Of a stretch of DNA of 5,669 bases, positions 1-5,669 are shown piece after piece. A program made the translations under genes and the position numbers. The notes below the pieces were generated by a model. The model was not told where the DNA came from. It saw nothing but the letters and a program-made list of their open reading frames with translations, and did no database searches. Each line of letters starts with the position of its first letter. The first letter of the stretch is position 1. Origin of the DNA: Mariprofundus sp. (GTDB taxonomy: Bacteria > Pseudomonadota > Zetaproteobacteria > Mariprofundales > Mariprofundaceae); NCBI GenBank assembly GCA_021772845.1, contig JAJFLF010000168.1:1-5669 (forward strand), written 5' to 3'.

Positions 1-20
1 CTAAAAGAGGTGGCGCTACT

Positions 21-2831
21 ATGATATTTTTATGGATCATTGCTGGAATACTTATAGGTATTCCCTTATTGGGAGATGGCGCGCTGGTTGGCGGCGTTGT
101 GGGCTGGTTGATCTGGAAAGTCGTTAGCATGGACAGCACGATAAAAGTGTTGAATGAACGATTGCAGCGATTATCACTACAGCTACAGCAAACAGACGAT
201 ACAGAGCTGAGCAGAAGCAGTGAAATAAAAACGTCATCGCAGGAGAAAGAAACACCTGTAAATGTGACAACGCCAACTTCTCAGTTGGACGATGAAGACG
301 ACGCTTATCTGTCTGAATTCATAAAGCAGGAGACCAATGCTCCTTGGCCACCCATTCAGCCTGAAATTAAATCTCCATGGGAAGCCGAAAAGGGAGATAA
401 GCATAATGCGACAGGGCGTTTTGTTGAATTATCGAATAAAGCACTGACGTGGTTTTTCAGTGGCAATATGCTGGTGCGTATTGGTTCGATCATTCTCTTT
501 TTTGGGGCGGGCTTTCTGCTCAAATATGCGGCTGAGCATTCGCAGCTATCTATCGAAATGCGTATGTGGGGCATTGTGCTGACTGCATGCCTGATGCTTG
601 CAGCTGGTTGGTTTCTGCGTACCAGTCGTCCAATTTATGGATTGGCGTTGCAGGGTGGTGGTTTAGGGCTGTTGTATCTGACTATTTTTGCATCGTTTAG
701 ACTCTATGATCTGCTGCCCGCAGCTCAGGCTCTTACAATGTTAGCACTGGTCTCAGGTGCAGGCGTGGGCATGGCTGTGATCCATAATGCACGCTGGCTG
801 GCAATATTGTCATTTGCAGGTGGTTTTCTCGCACCTATTTTGGCCTCAACCGGTACAGGTAGTCATATTGCACTGTTTTCATGGTATGCCGTACTCAATG
901 TAGGTATTGCGTTGCTTGCATGGTGCAAAGCATGGCGCAGTTTGAATCTGTTGGGCATGGTCGCAACGTTCATTGTGACGGCGCTCTGGGGTTACAACTA
1001 TTATCAAACCTCATTTTTTGATTCGGTAGAACCGTTCCTGATTAGTTTTGGACTGCTCTATCTGGTGATTGGTGTGCTATTCAGTTTACATAAAGCTGAC
1101 CCGAAACAGAAAAGCTTTGGCAGGGTGGATGCATCGATTATCTTTGGTACGCCTGTAGGTTTCTTTCTGCTGCAAACGCCTTTGGTGCATGACTTTGAGC
1201 ATGGTTTGAGTTTATCCGCGCTGCTGTCCGGGATGGTCTATTTAGTGCCAGCCTGGTTAGCTTACAAAAAAGAAAATATTGTACTCGCGATGTCGCTGTT
1301 ATCGATTGCTGTAACGCTGTTAACGCTGGCGATTCCATTGGAATTTAATGAGGCTGAAACAGCTGCTGCATGGGCGATGGAAGGTGTTGGTCTGTTATGG
1401 TTGGGCATCAGACAAAATAGTCAGCGAGCTCTGTTAACCGGGCTGCTGTTGCAGGTTTTGGCTGCAATCTGCTGGTGGAATGGTTCACCACTGGTGCCAT
1501 CTGCAAGTTATGGATCGGCATTGAGTGCTCTATTGATTGCATTCTCCGCCTGGGTTTGTGCGCTGATACTTGGTAATGCTGATTGGAGAAACGACAGACC
1601 AGAACTAAGTAAGTGGATGCCAAAAAATATCGCATTTGGATTCCAATGCTTAGGTTTGATCTGGTGGCTGCTTGCAGGGCTGACTGAGTTGAACAGGCAT
1701 TTTAACTATCACGATTTGCTATTGTCGGCGGTACTATGGATCACCTTCTCTGCCTGGCTGGTTGAAGGTTTGGGATTACGGTTTGGCTGGCAAGCATTCC
1801 GTCGCTTGAATATAGGTTTGATCTGTCTGCTGCTGGCTGCTCTAGTGAAGGAATTCGACTACGTGGATCAGCCGCTTCAAGGGTGGGGAGCTCTTGCCTG
1901 GATACCTGCTATCGTGACGGCATTTTGGATGTTGTATCTGGACGATAATAAAAGGGAGCATGCTGGTGTTGATGATAAAAAATATAATCTATTTCATGTG
2001 GCTGGCATCTGTTTTTTACTGCTCTTTTTGATTCGGGAACTGCATTGGCAACTATCAAACCTGCTATCTATATCCATGCATATACCCATATTAGCAGAGC
2101 TGGCTGCCGGTATTGTGGCTGCGCTATTATTGATGATCATAAGTTCCAATGTGAAACGCTGGCCTGTTGCGGCTCACCGGGTAAGTTATCTGCAGATATC
2201 AGCAGTGATCTGTCTATTGGTGTTAGGGGGCTGGTTATGCTGGACGTTATTTGATCCGGTCAATATTTCGATACGCTATATTCCACTATTAAACCCACTG
2301 GATATTGTGATTGCTCTGGCAGCACTGGCCGTTTTTGTCTGGTGGAGGGCTCTCAATGAATACGAGCTTCTTTTCTTTAAAACGAAACAGTTCTACCTGC
2401 TTGCAGCTTTGGTGGGATTCGCTTTGTTTAATGCTGACATTGCCCGAGTGGCTCATCACTGGTTCGCTACGGCATGGAATGTACAGGCCCTGCAGCATTC
2501 AGTTGAGTTTCAGGCTGGCTTATCCATCAGCTGGAGCGCGTTAGCGCTTGTATTGATGTCGTGGTCTAGCAGACAAGGGGTGCGTGTCTTGTGGATGGCA
2601 GGAGCGGCGCTGCTTGCGCTTGTGGTTATCAAGCTGTTCATCATTGATCTCTCGGGTACAGGCACGATGGCTCGAATTGTCTCGTTCTTAGGCGTAGGCG
2701 GCTTGCTGCTGCTTATAGGTTTCTTGTCACCAGCTCCACCGGAATCAGATCATACGGATGATGCTGGAAATTCTGAATCCGATGACGGTGAAGATGAATC
2801 AGGTCTGATTAAAGCAGATGAGAAAAGATGA
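21..2831 (+). CDS. DUF2339 family polytopic membrane protein
   Basis: Predicted inner-membrane protein of 936 residues; the biochemical role of the DUF2339 family is not established. An N-terminal membrane segment (about residues 2-30) is followed by a short amphipathic helix (about 38-57) and a polar, acidic linker (about 58-140) probably outside the bilayer. The rest, to about residue 907, is almost continuous hydrophobic segments, well over twenty. Family-typical stretches are the NMLVRIGS...GAGFLLKYA block (149-170), QGGGLGLLYLT (211-221), GGFLAPILASTGTG (267-280) and the closing DLSGTG...RIVSFLGVGGLLLLIGFLSP block (about 876-905). The tail (908-936) is highly acidic, with 12 Asp/Glu in 29 residues. 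The start is supported by AGAGGTG at 6-12, eight bases before ATG. The length is within what I know for the family, with no frameshift. The promoter lies upstream of the window, so operon membership cannot be judged. Family call is confident; function unknown. Confidence 0.93.
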   Translation: MIFLWIIAGILIGIPLLGDGALVGGVVGWLIWKVVSMDSTIKVLNERLQRLSLQLQQTDDTELSRSSEIKTSSQEKETPVNVTTPTSQLDDEDDAYLSEFIKQETNAPWPPIQPEIKSPWEAEKGDKHNATGRFVELSNKALTWFFSGNMLVRIGSIILFFGAGFLLKYAAEHSQLSIEMRMWGIVLTACLMLAAGWFLRTSRPIYGLALQGGGLGLLYLTIFASFRLYDLLPAAQALTMLALVSGAGVGMAVIHNARWLAILSFAGGFLAPILASTGTGSHIALFSWYAVLNVGIALLAWCKAWRSLNLLGMVATFIVTALWGYNYYQTSFFDSVEPFLISFGLLYLVIGVLFSLHKADPKQKSFGRVDASIIFGTPVGFFLLQTPLVHDFEHGLSLSALLSGMVYLVPAWLAYKKENIVLAMSLLSIAVTLLTLAIPLEFNEAETAAAWAMEGVGLLWLGIRQNSQRALLTGLLLQVLAAICWWNGSPLVPSASYGSALSALLIAFSAWVCALILGNADWRNDRPELSKWMPKNIAFGFQCLGLIWWLLAGLTELNRHFNYHDLLLSAVLWITFSAWLVEGLGLRFGWQAFRRLNIGLICLLLAALVKEFDYVDQPLQGWGALAWIPAIVTAFWMLYLDDNKREHAGVDDKKYNLFHVAGICFLLLFLIRELHWQLSNLLSISMHIPILAELAAGIVAALLLMIISSNVKRWPVAAHRVSYLQISAVICLLVLGGWLCWTLFDPVNISIRYIPLLNPLDIVIALAALAVFVWWRALNEYELLFFKTKQFYLLAALVGFALFNADIARVAHHWFATAWNVQALQHSVEFQAGLSISWSALALVLMSWSSRQGVRVLWMAGAALLALVVIKLFIIDLSGTGTMARIVSFLGVGGLLLLIGFLSPAPPESDHTDDAGNSESDDGEDESGLIKADEKR

Positions 2832-3056
2832 TAGTATACAGTTTCCGAACGTGAGATGTGCTTGTGGGGCCCAGTTATGAATCGATAACACTTGGCCTGG
2901 ATGAGAGGGGTGATGGCAAGTACAGATCACAGGGCGCCGTTGTCGGGCTGGCATTTCTGTTCGTGCCGATAGCTGGTGCCGATTCTTCAGATGTTCGTTT
3001 AAAGCGTGTGAACAGACCTATAATAAAGCAGCAGTGCAGCAGCTAGCTCATCGTCA

Positions 3057-3184
3057 CACCCCAGGGTGCTTTCTCCCCAGGGGATATTCTCTCACTACGT
3101 GATTCACCTGATCTGCTGCAAGCAGCATCCACCTTCTGCCGTGCTCGACACGGCACCCAGTGTTGTGTGCGGCTATGCGGTGCC
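3057..3184 (+). other. Cluster of inverted repeats, possible structured RNA or leader
   Basis: Four short perfect inverted repeats lie within 128 bases. They are CACCC/GGGTG (3057-3061 with 3064-3068), TGCTGC/GCAGCA (3114-3119 with 3122-3127), TGCCGTG/CACGGCA with a five-base loop (3137-3143 with 3149-3155) and GGCACC/GGTGCC (3152-3157 with 3179-3184). The third and fourth share bases 3152-3155, so they could only form alternately. None is followed by a T-run, so they do not look like simple terminators. The sequence does not show the conserved cores of the c-di-GMP or TPP riboswitches as I know them. The strand is a guess, based on the downstream PilZ gene and the TATAAT at 3019. The repeats are seen directly; an RNA role is inference. 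Confidence 0.3.
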
Positions 3185-3226
3185 TAAATACACAATCCGG
3201 AGATGGTTGTTCATTTCAAAAAAACG

Positions 3227-3245
3227 TCTACTAATTAATAGTAGA
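3227..3245 (+). promoter_or_regulatory. Perfect 19-bp interrupted palindrome upstream of the PilZ gene
   Basis: TCTACTA and TAGTAGA form perfect 7-bp arms around an ATTAA centre, 37 bases before the PilZ start codon. The right arm overlaps TAGAAT (3242-3247), a five-of-six match to a sigma70 -10 box, although no good -35 box sits at the usual distance. Length, symmetry and position fit a dimeric repressor operator. As RNA it would be a weak, AT-rich hairpin. The symmetry is seen; the operator role is inferred. Confidence 0.45.
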
Positions 3246-3282
3246 ATATGTGATATGTTTTTTACTTATTGCGGGAGCTGTT

Positions 3283-3585
3283 ATGAGCGTAGAAGGTCGC
3301 AAAGAAGAACGTACCGCGACCCATGAATTATCCATCGAGGAGCTGTTGCACATCAACTCTGGCAATAACTTCACCGTGGAAGGCGTGCGGGATGTTTCAT
3401 TTAACGGTATAGGTTTGAATGTGAACACTGATCTAAAGCGAGGCGAGAAAGTCCGTCTGGATTTTAACTATCGTGGTAGCACCCGGTTTCAAGTCTATGG
3501 TCGTGTCGCCTGGTGCTCTCCGGTAACGACTGGATTGACAGATGATCTTCCCTGCCTGTTCATGATGGGTGTTTCAACGCGGTGA
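3283..3585 (+). CDS. Small PilZ-domain protein, probable c-di-GMP receptor
   Basis: Cytosolic protein of 100 residues made of a single PilZ domain, the family that binds cyclic di-GMP and passes the signal to motility, polysaccharide or surface machinery. Both ligand-binding motifs are intact: RxxxR as RKEER (residues 6-10) and (D/N)xSxxG as DVSFNG (37-42), with a usual spacing. Later beta strands follow (KVRLDF, FQVYGRVAWC, LFMMGV). The ATG at 3283 is preferred over an in-frame GTG at 3250: GGGAG at 3273-3277 sits five bases before it, and the extra residues would put a hydrophobic stretch before the N-terminal arginine motif. The frame stops right after the final strand (GVSTR), slightly abruptly; other frames stay open to 3617 or beyond 3640, so a late frameshift cannot be excluded. 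The gene stands alone, convergent with the next one. The effector it controls is not visible here. Confidence 0.88.
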   Translation: MSVEGRKEERTATHELSIEELLHINSGNNFTVEGVRDVSFNGIGLNVNTDLKRGEKVRLDFNYRGSTRFQVYGRVAWCSPVTTGLTDDLPCLFMMGVSTR

Positions 3586-3651
3586 CATTGATCAGAATGG
3601 AATCCAACCGCTCGTAGGGTATGAGTTGTTTGCGTATTCAGCGGTGATGTG

Positions 3652-3678
3652 AAAACAGACCGCGAATGTTCTGCTTTT
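3652..3678. terminator. Weak bidirectional terminator-like hairpin
   Basis: In the gap between the two convergent genes, AAAACAGA (3652-3659) can pair with TCTGcTTTT (3670-3678) with one bulged C and a ten-base loop. The A-run on one side and T-run on the other would give a U-tract in either direction, as expected for a terminator shared by converging genes. It lies about 67 bases after the PilZ stop and 12 bases after the stop of the minus-strand gene. Only two GC pairs support it, so it is a weak candidate. Confidence 0.3.
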
Positions 3679-3689
3679 GAACAGGTGTT

Positions 3690-4382
3690 TCAGTCGTTTT
3701 GAGACTCAGGAAGCTGTAGATAATCTGGCTCTGATCTGAAGATGCCAACAAGGTAGAGAAAGAGTGCATACTCTGTGAATTCAATCGCTGGTGTGATCAA
3801 TACCTGCCAGATATTCAGCTCGTCACTTGCGGTAAAGGCAATGCTTATAGCCAGTATGAGAATGAGCAGTATCAGCGCCAGCGATATTTTTGGCAGCAGT
3901 TTGGGCAGCTTGTTCAATAGTAGTCGCAGTGTGGGCCAGAAATCGTACTCTTTTTTCAGTAAAATAATCGCTGTACCCATCATCAGGGAGACCACCAGGC
4001 AGACGCCCATGGCGAACGTAATGATAACCGAACCAACACTCTCTGCGCCTGTAGTCATGATTACAGAGAAAGCAAAAACTAAAGGTATGATCCACAGCAG
4101 GCATAGTTTGATTGAAAACAGGAGAACAGGAACGATGACCGGTTTAGCTCTTGCAATGGCCTGCGTTGTAGTGATGCGAAACTCACCGTGGGTAAAGCCG
4201 TTATAGATGCCTGTACCAATATAGAATGTGAGCGCCATCAGTATCCATGGGGCAAAGCTGAATGCTCCCTCGCTGGGTATAATATTTCCCAGTGTAGAGA
4301 TGCCTGCGACCAGCCAGATGGCAGGGCTCGCCAGCAGGTGCTCCATAATGATGGTGTATTTTGCAATTTGTTCACTAAACAT
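3690..4382 (-). CDS. Unrecognised integral membrane protein, about six membrane segments
   Basis: Protein of 230 residues from the chosen start; I do not recognise its family. Hydrophobic segments lie at about residues 20-37, 43-60, 80-108, 116-142, 165-183 and 205-224. Between the fourth and fifth is a basic stretch (KKEYDFWP...LNKLPKLLPK, about 143-165), which by the positive-inside rule is probably cytoplasmic. The C-terminal tail is short and polar. There are no catalytic motifs, signature cysteines or transporter signatures I can name. The frame is open to an ATG at 4484 (264 residues). That start has no ribosome binding site and would add 34 polar, basic residues unlike the rest, whereas the ATG at 4382 has AGAGGA nine bases upstream. 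The gene converges with the PilZ gene and diverges from the cyclodeaminase-family gene, so it is probably transcribed alone. It could be a transporter component or an envelope protein; neither is shown. Confidence 0.75.
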   Translation of the reverse strand: MFSEQIAKYTIIMEHLLASPAIWLVAGISTLGNIIPSEGAFSFAPWILMALTFYIGTGIYNGFTHGEFRITTTQAIARAKPVIVPVLLFSIKLCLLWIIPLVFAFSVIMTTGAESVGSVIITFAMGVCLVVSLMMGTAIILLKKEYDFWPTLRLLLNKLPKLLPKISLALILLILILAISIAFTASDELNIWQVLITPAIEFTEYALFLYLVGIFRSEPDYLQLPESQND

Positions 4383-4391
4383 GTGTTGTGT

Positions 4392-4397
4392 TCCTCT
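4392..4397 (-). promoter_or_regulatory. Ribosome binding site deciding the start of the membrane protein
   Basis: On the minus strand AGAGGA lies nine bases before the ATG at 4382. The upstream in-frame ATGs at 4484 and 4478 have no comparable purine-rich motif before them. This supports the shorter 230-residue protein and places 4383-4484 in the leader rather than in the gene. Confidence 0.65.
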
Positions 4398-4697
4398 TTG
4401 CCAAGGCTTCCAGCTACGGAGATGGGGAGCAAGCCCTGAGCTTGCCTGTTGAGGCGATTGACTGTTTTTAGTGTGCATTCTCATTCACGATTCGAATAGG
4501 GGCGGCGATTTTTATCAGTGATATGCCCAGCTAAGAGCAGAACAGGATCGGATCATGTTTCTTATCGCGTCCATTTGGACTCTAAAAATGTTTCTTTAAG
4601 GTTATGTAATACATGTTGTTCGGTGAAAGTATATACAAATCAATAGGTTGGGTCGATGCAGTTGTAGTTATGTTTAGTTTAAAAATATCAGAATAGA

Positions 4698-4711
4698 GGT
4701 GACGCATCACC
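4698..4711. promoter_or_regulatory. Palindrome GGTGA-cgca-TCACC touching the -35 box
   Basis: Perfect 5-bp arms around a four-base centre end two bases before the -35 hexamer of the promoter for the cyclodeaminase-family gene. This position suits a transcription activator that contacts RNA polymerase, or a repressor overlapping the promoter edge. The symmetry is seen; the regulator is unknown, and five-base arms can arise by chance. Confidence 0.35.
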
Positions 4712-4713
4712 CT

Positions 4714-4742
4714 TTGAATTTGGACTATGTTTTATATATAAT
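4714..4742 (+). promoter_or_regulatory. Sigma70-type promoter of the cyclodeaminase-family gene
   Basis: TTGAAT (4714-4719, four of six matches to the -35 consensus) and a perfect TATAAT (4737-4742) are separated by exactly 17 bases. Transcription would start near 4749, giving a leader of about 65 bases before the ATG at 4814. This is the clearest promoter in the window. Confidence 0.7.
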
Positions 4743-4752
4743 GTGCTCGCTC

Positions 4753-4780
4753 AAAATCCTTCCAGGGGATTCTGGGTTTT
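4753..4780 (+). promoter_or_regulatory. Leader hairpin with trailing T-run
   Basis: Just after the predicted transcription start, CCAG (4762-4765) and CTGG (4772-4775) pair around a six-base loop, flanked by AAAA (4753-4756) and TTTT (4777-4780), which can extend the stem across a bulge. A competing pairing AATCC/GGATT (4755-4759 with 4767-4771) uses the same bases. This could be a weak attenuator or a leader fold that affects translation. Stems are short, so the call is tentative. Confidence 0.25.
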
Positions 4781-4813
4781 ACATCACATAGATATTTTAA
4801 AAGAAGGGTTCTA

Positions 4814-5669
4814 ATGAGTCATCACGAAGTAGATTTTAATTATTTTTCTCAGGAGAGTCTGCTTGATGCAGGCTGTTTTGATATGCGTTTGATTATCGAG
4901 GTAGTGGAGCGAACACTGTTGGACTTTGAAAAAGGTTCGATCATGTTTCCGGAAAAAATTGTACAGATTTTCGACGAAAAGACTCAGAACCGAATCAACT
5001 GTCTGCCGGCAACGATGCTTGATGAAAAGATATGCGGTGTGAAATGGGTGTCGGTGTTCCCTGATAATCCACGCAAATATGATGTGCAGAATCTATCGGC
5101 TATTTTTGTATTGTCAGAGATCGAACGCGGTTTTCCTGTTGCGGTGATGGATGGCACGCTTGCTTCCAATATGCGGGTTGGTGCTGTTGGTGCTGTTGCT
5201 GCGAAGCATCTTGCCATTAAGGATGCGGAAACCATCGGCTTTATCGGTGCCGGAGAGCAGGCGAAGATGCACCTTCTGGCAATGAAGGTGGTGCGTCCTA
5301 CGCTTAAGGTCTGCCGTGTTACGGCGCTTAGTGCTGCTGAGGAGCAGGGATTTATCGATCAGCTCTCTCCGATTTTGCCCGATATGGAGTTTATCGCTGC
5401 AAACGGTGATATCCGCTTAGCGATGGAGGGGGCCGATATTCTGGTCACGGCAACAGGTGCGCAAGCACCACTGCTTAAAGCTGAGTGGGTCAAACCGGGT
5501 GCCTTTTACAGCCATGTCGGTGGCTGGGAGGATGAGTATGCTGTGGCCTCCCTCTGCGACAAGATTGTCTGCGACGATTGGGATACGGTGAAGCATCGTA
5601 CGCAGACCGTGAGCCGGATGTATAAAGAGGGGCTGATTGATGATAACGATGTTCATGCAGATCTGCATG
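4814..5669 (+). CDS. Ornithine cyclodeaminase/mu-crystallin family protein (3' end missing)
   Basis: NAD(P)-dependent cytosolic enzyme of the ornithine cyclodeaminase/mu-crystallin superfamily. The first 285 codons are present and the frame runs off the window; the family usually has about 330-370 residues, so roughly 50-90 are missing. The start has AAGAAGGG (4801-4808) just upstream. Visible family features are CGVKWVSVFPDNP with the substrate-region lysine (Lys77), MDGTLASNMRVGAVGAVAAK with the conserved arginine (Arg121), and the Rossmann dinucleotide loop GAGEQA (145-150) after a beta strand. A second Rossmann-half block reads ADILVTATGA. Where true ornithine cyclodeaminases carry a GGDCPGKTE-type motif with the catalytic aspartate, this protein has GGWEDE (236-241), followed by DKIVCDDW and KHRTQT. 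That argues against ornithine cyclodeamination. From memory the pattern resembles the subgroup labelled 'tyramine oxidase subunit B' in databases, a label of uncertain functional basis; an amino-acid or imine dehydrogenase/reductase role is also possible. Confidence 0.9.
   Translation, partial: MSHHEVDFNYFSQESLLDAGCFDMRLIIEVVERTLLDFEKGSIMFPEKIVQIFDEKTQNRINCLPATMLDEKICGVKWVSVFPDNPRKYDVQNLSAIFVLSEIERGFPVAVMDGTLASNMRVGAVGAVAAKHLAIKDAETIGFIGAGEQAKMHLLAMKVVRPTLKVCRVTALSAAEEQGFIDQLSPILPDMEFIAANGDIRLAMEGADILVTATGAQAPLLKAEWVKPGAFYSHVGGWEDEYAVASLCDKIVCDDWDTVKHRTQTVSRMYKEGLIDDNDVHADLH

Larger units (their letters stand above)
2832..3249. other. Gene-poor region between the DUF2339 and PilZ genes
   Basis: No convincing gene is visible in these 418 bases. 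The open frames present have no good ribosome binding site and give no recognisable protein. By hand count the segment 3121-3180 is about 63% GC, much higher than the AT-rich control region near 4621-4740 (about 30-35%), which is unusual for a plain spacer. It holds an 8-bp direct repeat GTGCCGAT (2963-2970 and 2976-2983), a TATAAT hexamer at 3019-3024 without a good -35 partner, a second direct repeat CCCCAGGG (3059-3066 and 3075-3082), and the inverted repeats listed separately. It may be a long leader or control region of the PilZ gene, an unannotated structured RNA, or the eroded remains of a gene. Confidence 0.6.
4383..4813. other. AT-rich divergent intergenic control region
   Basis: About 430 bases separate the starts of two divergent genes. 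By hand count 4621-4740 is only about 30-35% GC. Besides the plus-strand promoter and neighbouring elements listed separately, it holds two further short palindromes: GTCCA-TT-TGGAC (4569-4580) and ATGTA-A-TACAT (4604-4614). I found no convincing minus-strand promoter for the membrane-protein gene, though one must lie between here and its leader unless it is expressed in another way. No small gene is supported. Confidence 0.6.

Noticed and set aside
2858..3046. 62-codon open frame (GTG start) in the gap after the DUF2339 gene
   Set aside because: No good ribosome binding site, no recognisable domain, and the frame crosses repeats and a TATAAT motif; it is probably a chance frame in GC-rich sequence.
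3098..3130. Resemblance to the 3' part of a TPP riboswitch (CGTGA...ACCTGATCTG...)
   Set aside because: The CUGAGA element and the rest of the conserved TPP core are missing, and the gene downstream has no thiamine connection.
3057..3282. c-di-GMP riboswitch upstream of the PilZ gene
   Set aside because: The idea is attractive from context, but the conserved GEMM-I core and its tetraloop/receptor arrangement are not visible in this stretch.
3066..3326. 86-codon open frame across the hairpin cluster into the PilZ gene
   Set aside because: It overlaps the well-supported PilZ gene in another frame and spans the inverted repeats; the translation is cysteine-rich and without any family signature.
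3607..3645. ACCGCT/AGCGGT inverted repeat as terminator of the PilZ gene
   Set aside because: Six-base arms with a 27-base loop and no T-run do not make a plausible terminator; the 3652-3678 hairpin is a better, though weak, candidate.
3775..4206. 143-codon plus-strand open frame
   Set aside because: It lies opposite the membrane-protein gene; the minus-strand reading gives clear membrane segments and a ribosome binding site, so this is its antisense shadow.
5417..5668. Minus-strand open frame at the window end
   Set aside because: It is antisense to the clearly recognised cyclodeaminase-family gene.

Overview
This 5.7-kb window looks like ordinary chromosome from a Gram-negative bacterium, probably a proteobacterium. 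The basis is a DUF2339-family polytopic membrane protein, a stand-alone PilZ (c-di-GMP receptor) protein, Shine-Dalgarno-led starts and a sigma70-type promoter. I cannot name the genus. I see no mobile element, CRISPR array, tRNA or rRNA.

Layout: (1) 21-2831 (+), a complete 936-residue DUF2339 membrane protein. (2) 2832-3282, a gene-poor stretch of about 450 bp. It is relatively GC-rich, carries several overlapping or competing inverted repeats, and ends in a perfect 19-bp interrupted palindrome just before the next gene. (3) 3283-3585 (+), a small PilZ-domain protein with both c-di-GMP-binding motifs intact. (4) 3586-3689, a short convergent gap with a weak, symmetrical terminator-like hairpin. 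(5) 3690-4382 (-), an unrecognised membrane protein with about six membrane segments. Its likely start lies 34 codons inside the longest open frame, behind a good ribosome binding site. (6) 4383-4813, an AT-rich divergent control region with a near-consensus promoter, a palindrome touching its -35 box and a leader hairpin. (7) 4814 to the window end (+), the first 285 codons of an ornithine cyclodeaminase/mu-crystallin family NAD(P)-dependent enzyme, cut by the window edge.

The genes do not form one operon: orientations are +, +, -, +, and every gap is 100 bp or more. The only functional links I would suggest are weak. The PilZ protein and two membrane proteins could relate to envelope or surface behaviour, while the cyclodeaminase-family enzyme has its own promoter and is probably unrelated. 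I found no convincing undescribed system. The best leads are the structured non-coding stretch and palindrome before the PilZ gene, and the cyclodeaminase-family enzyme, which lacks the family's usual catalytic aspartate motif.
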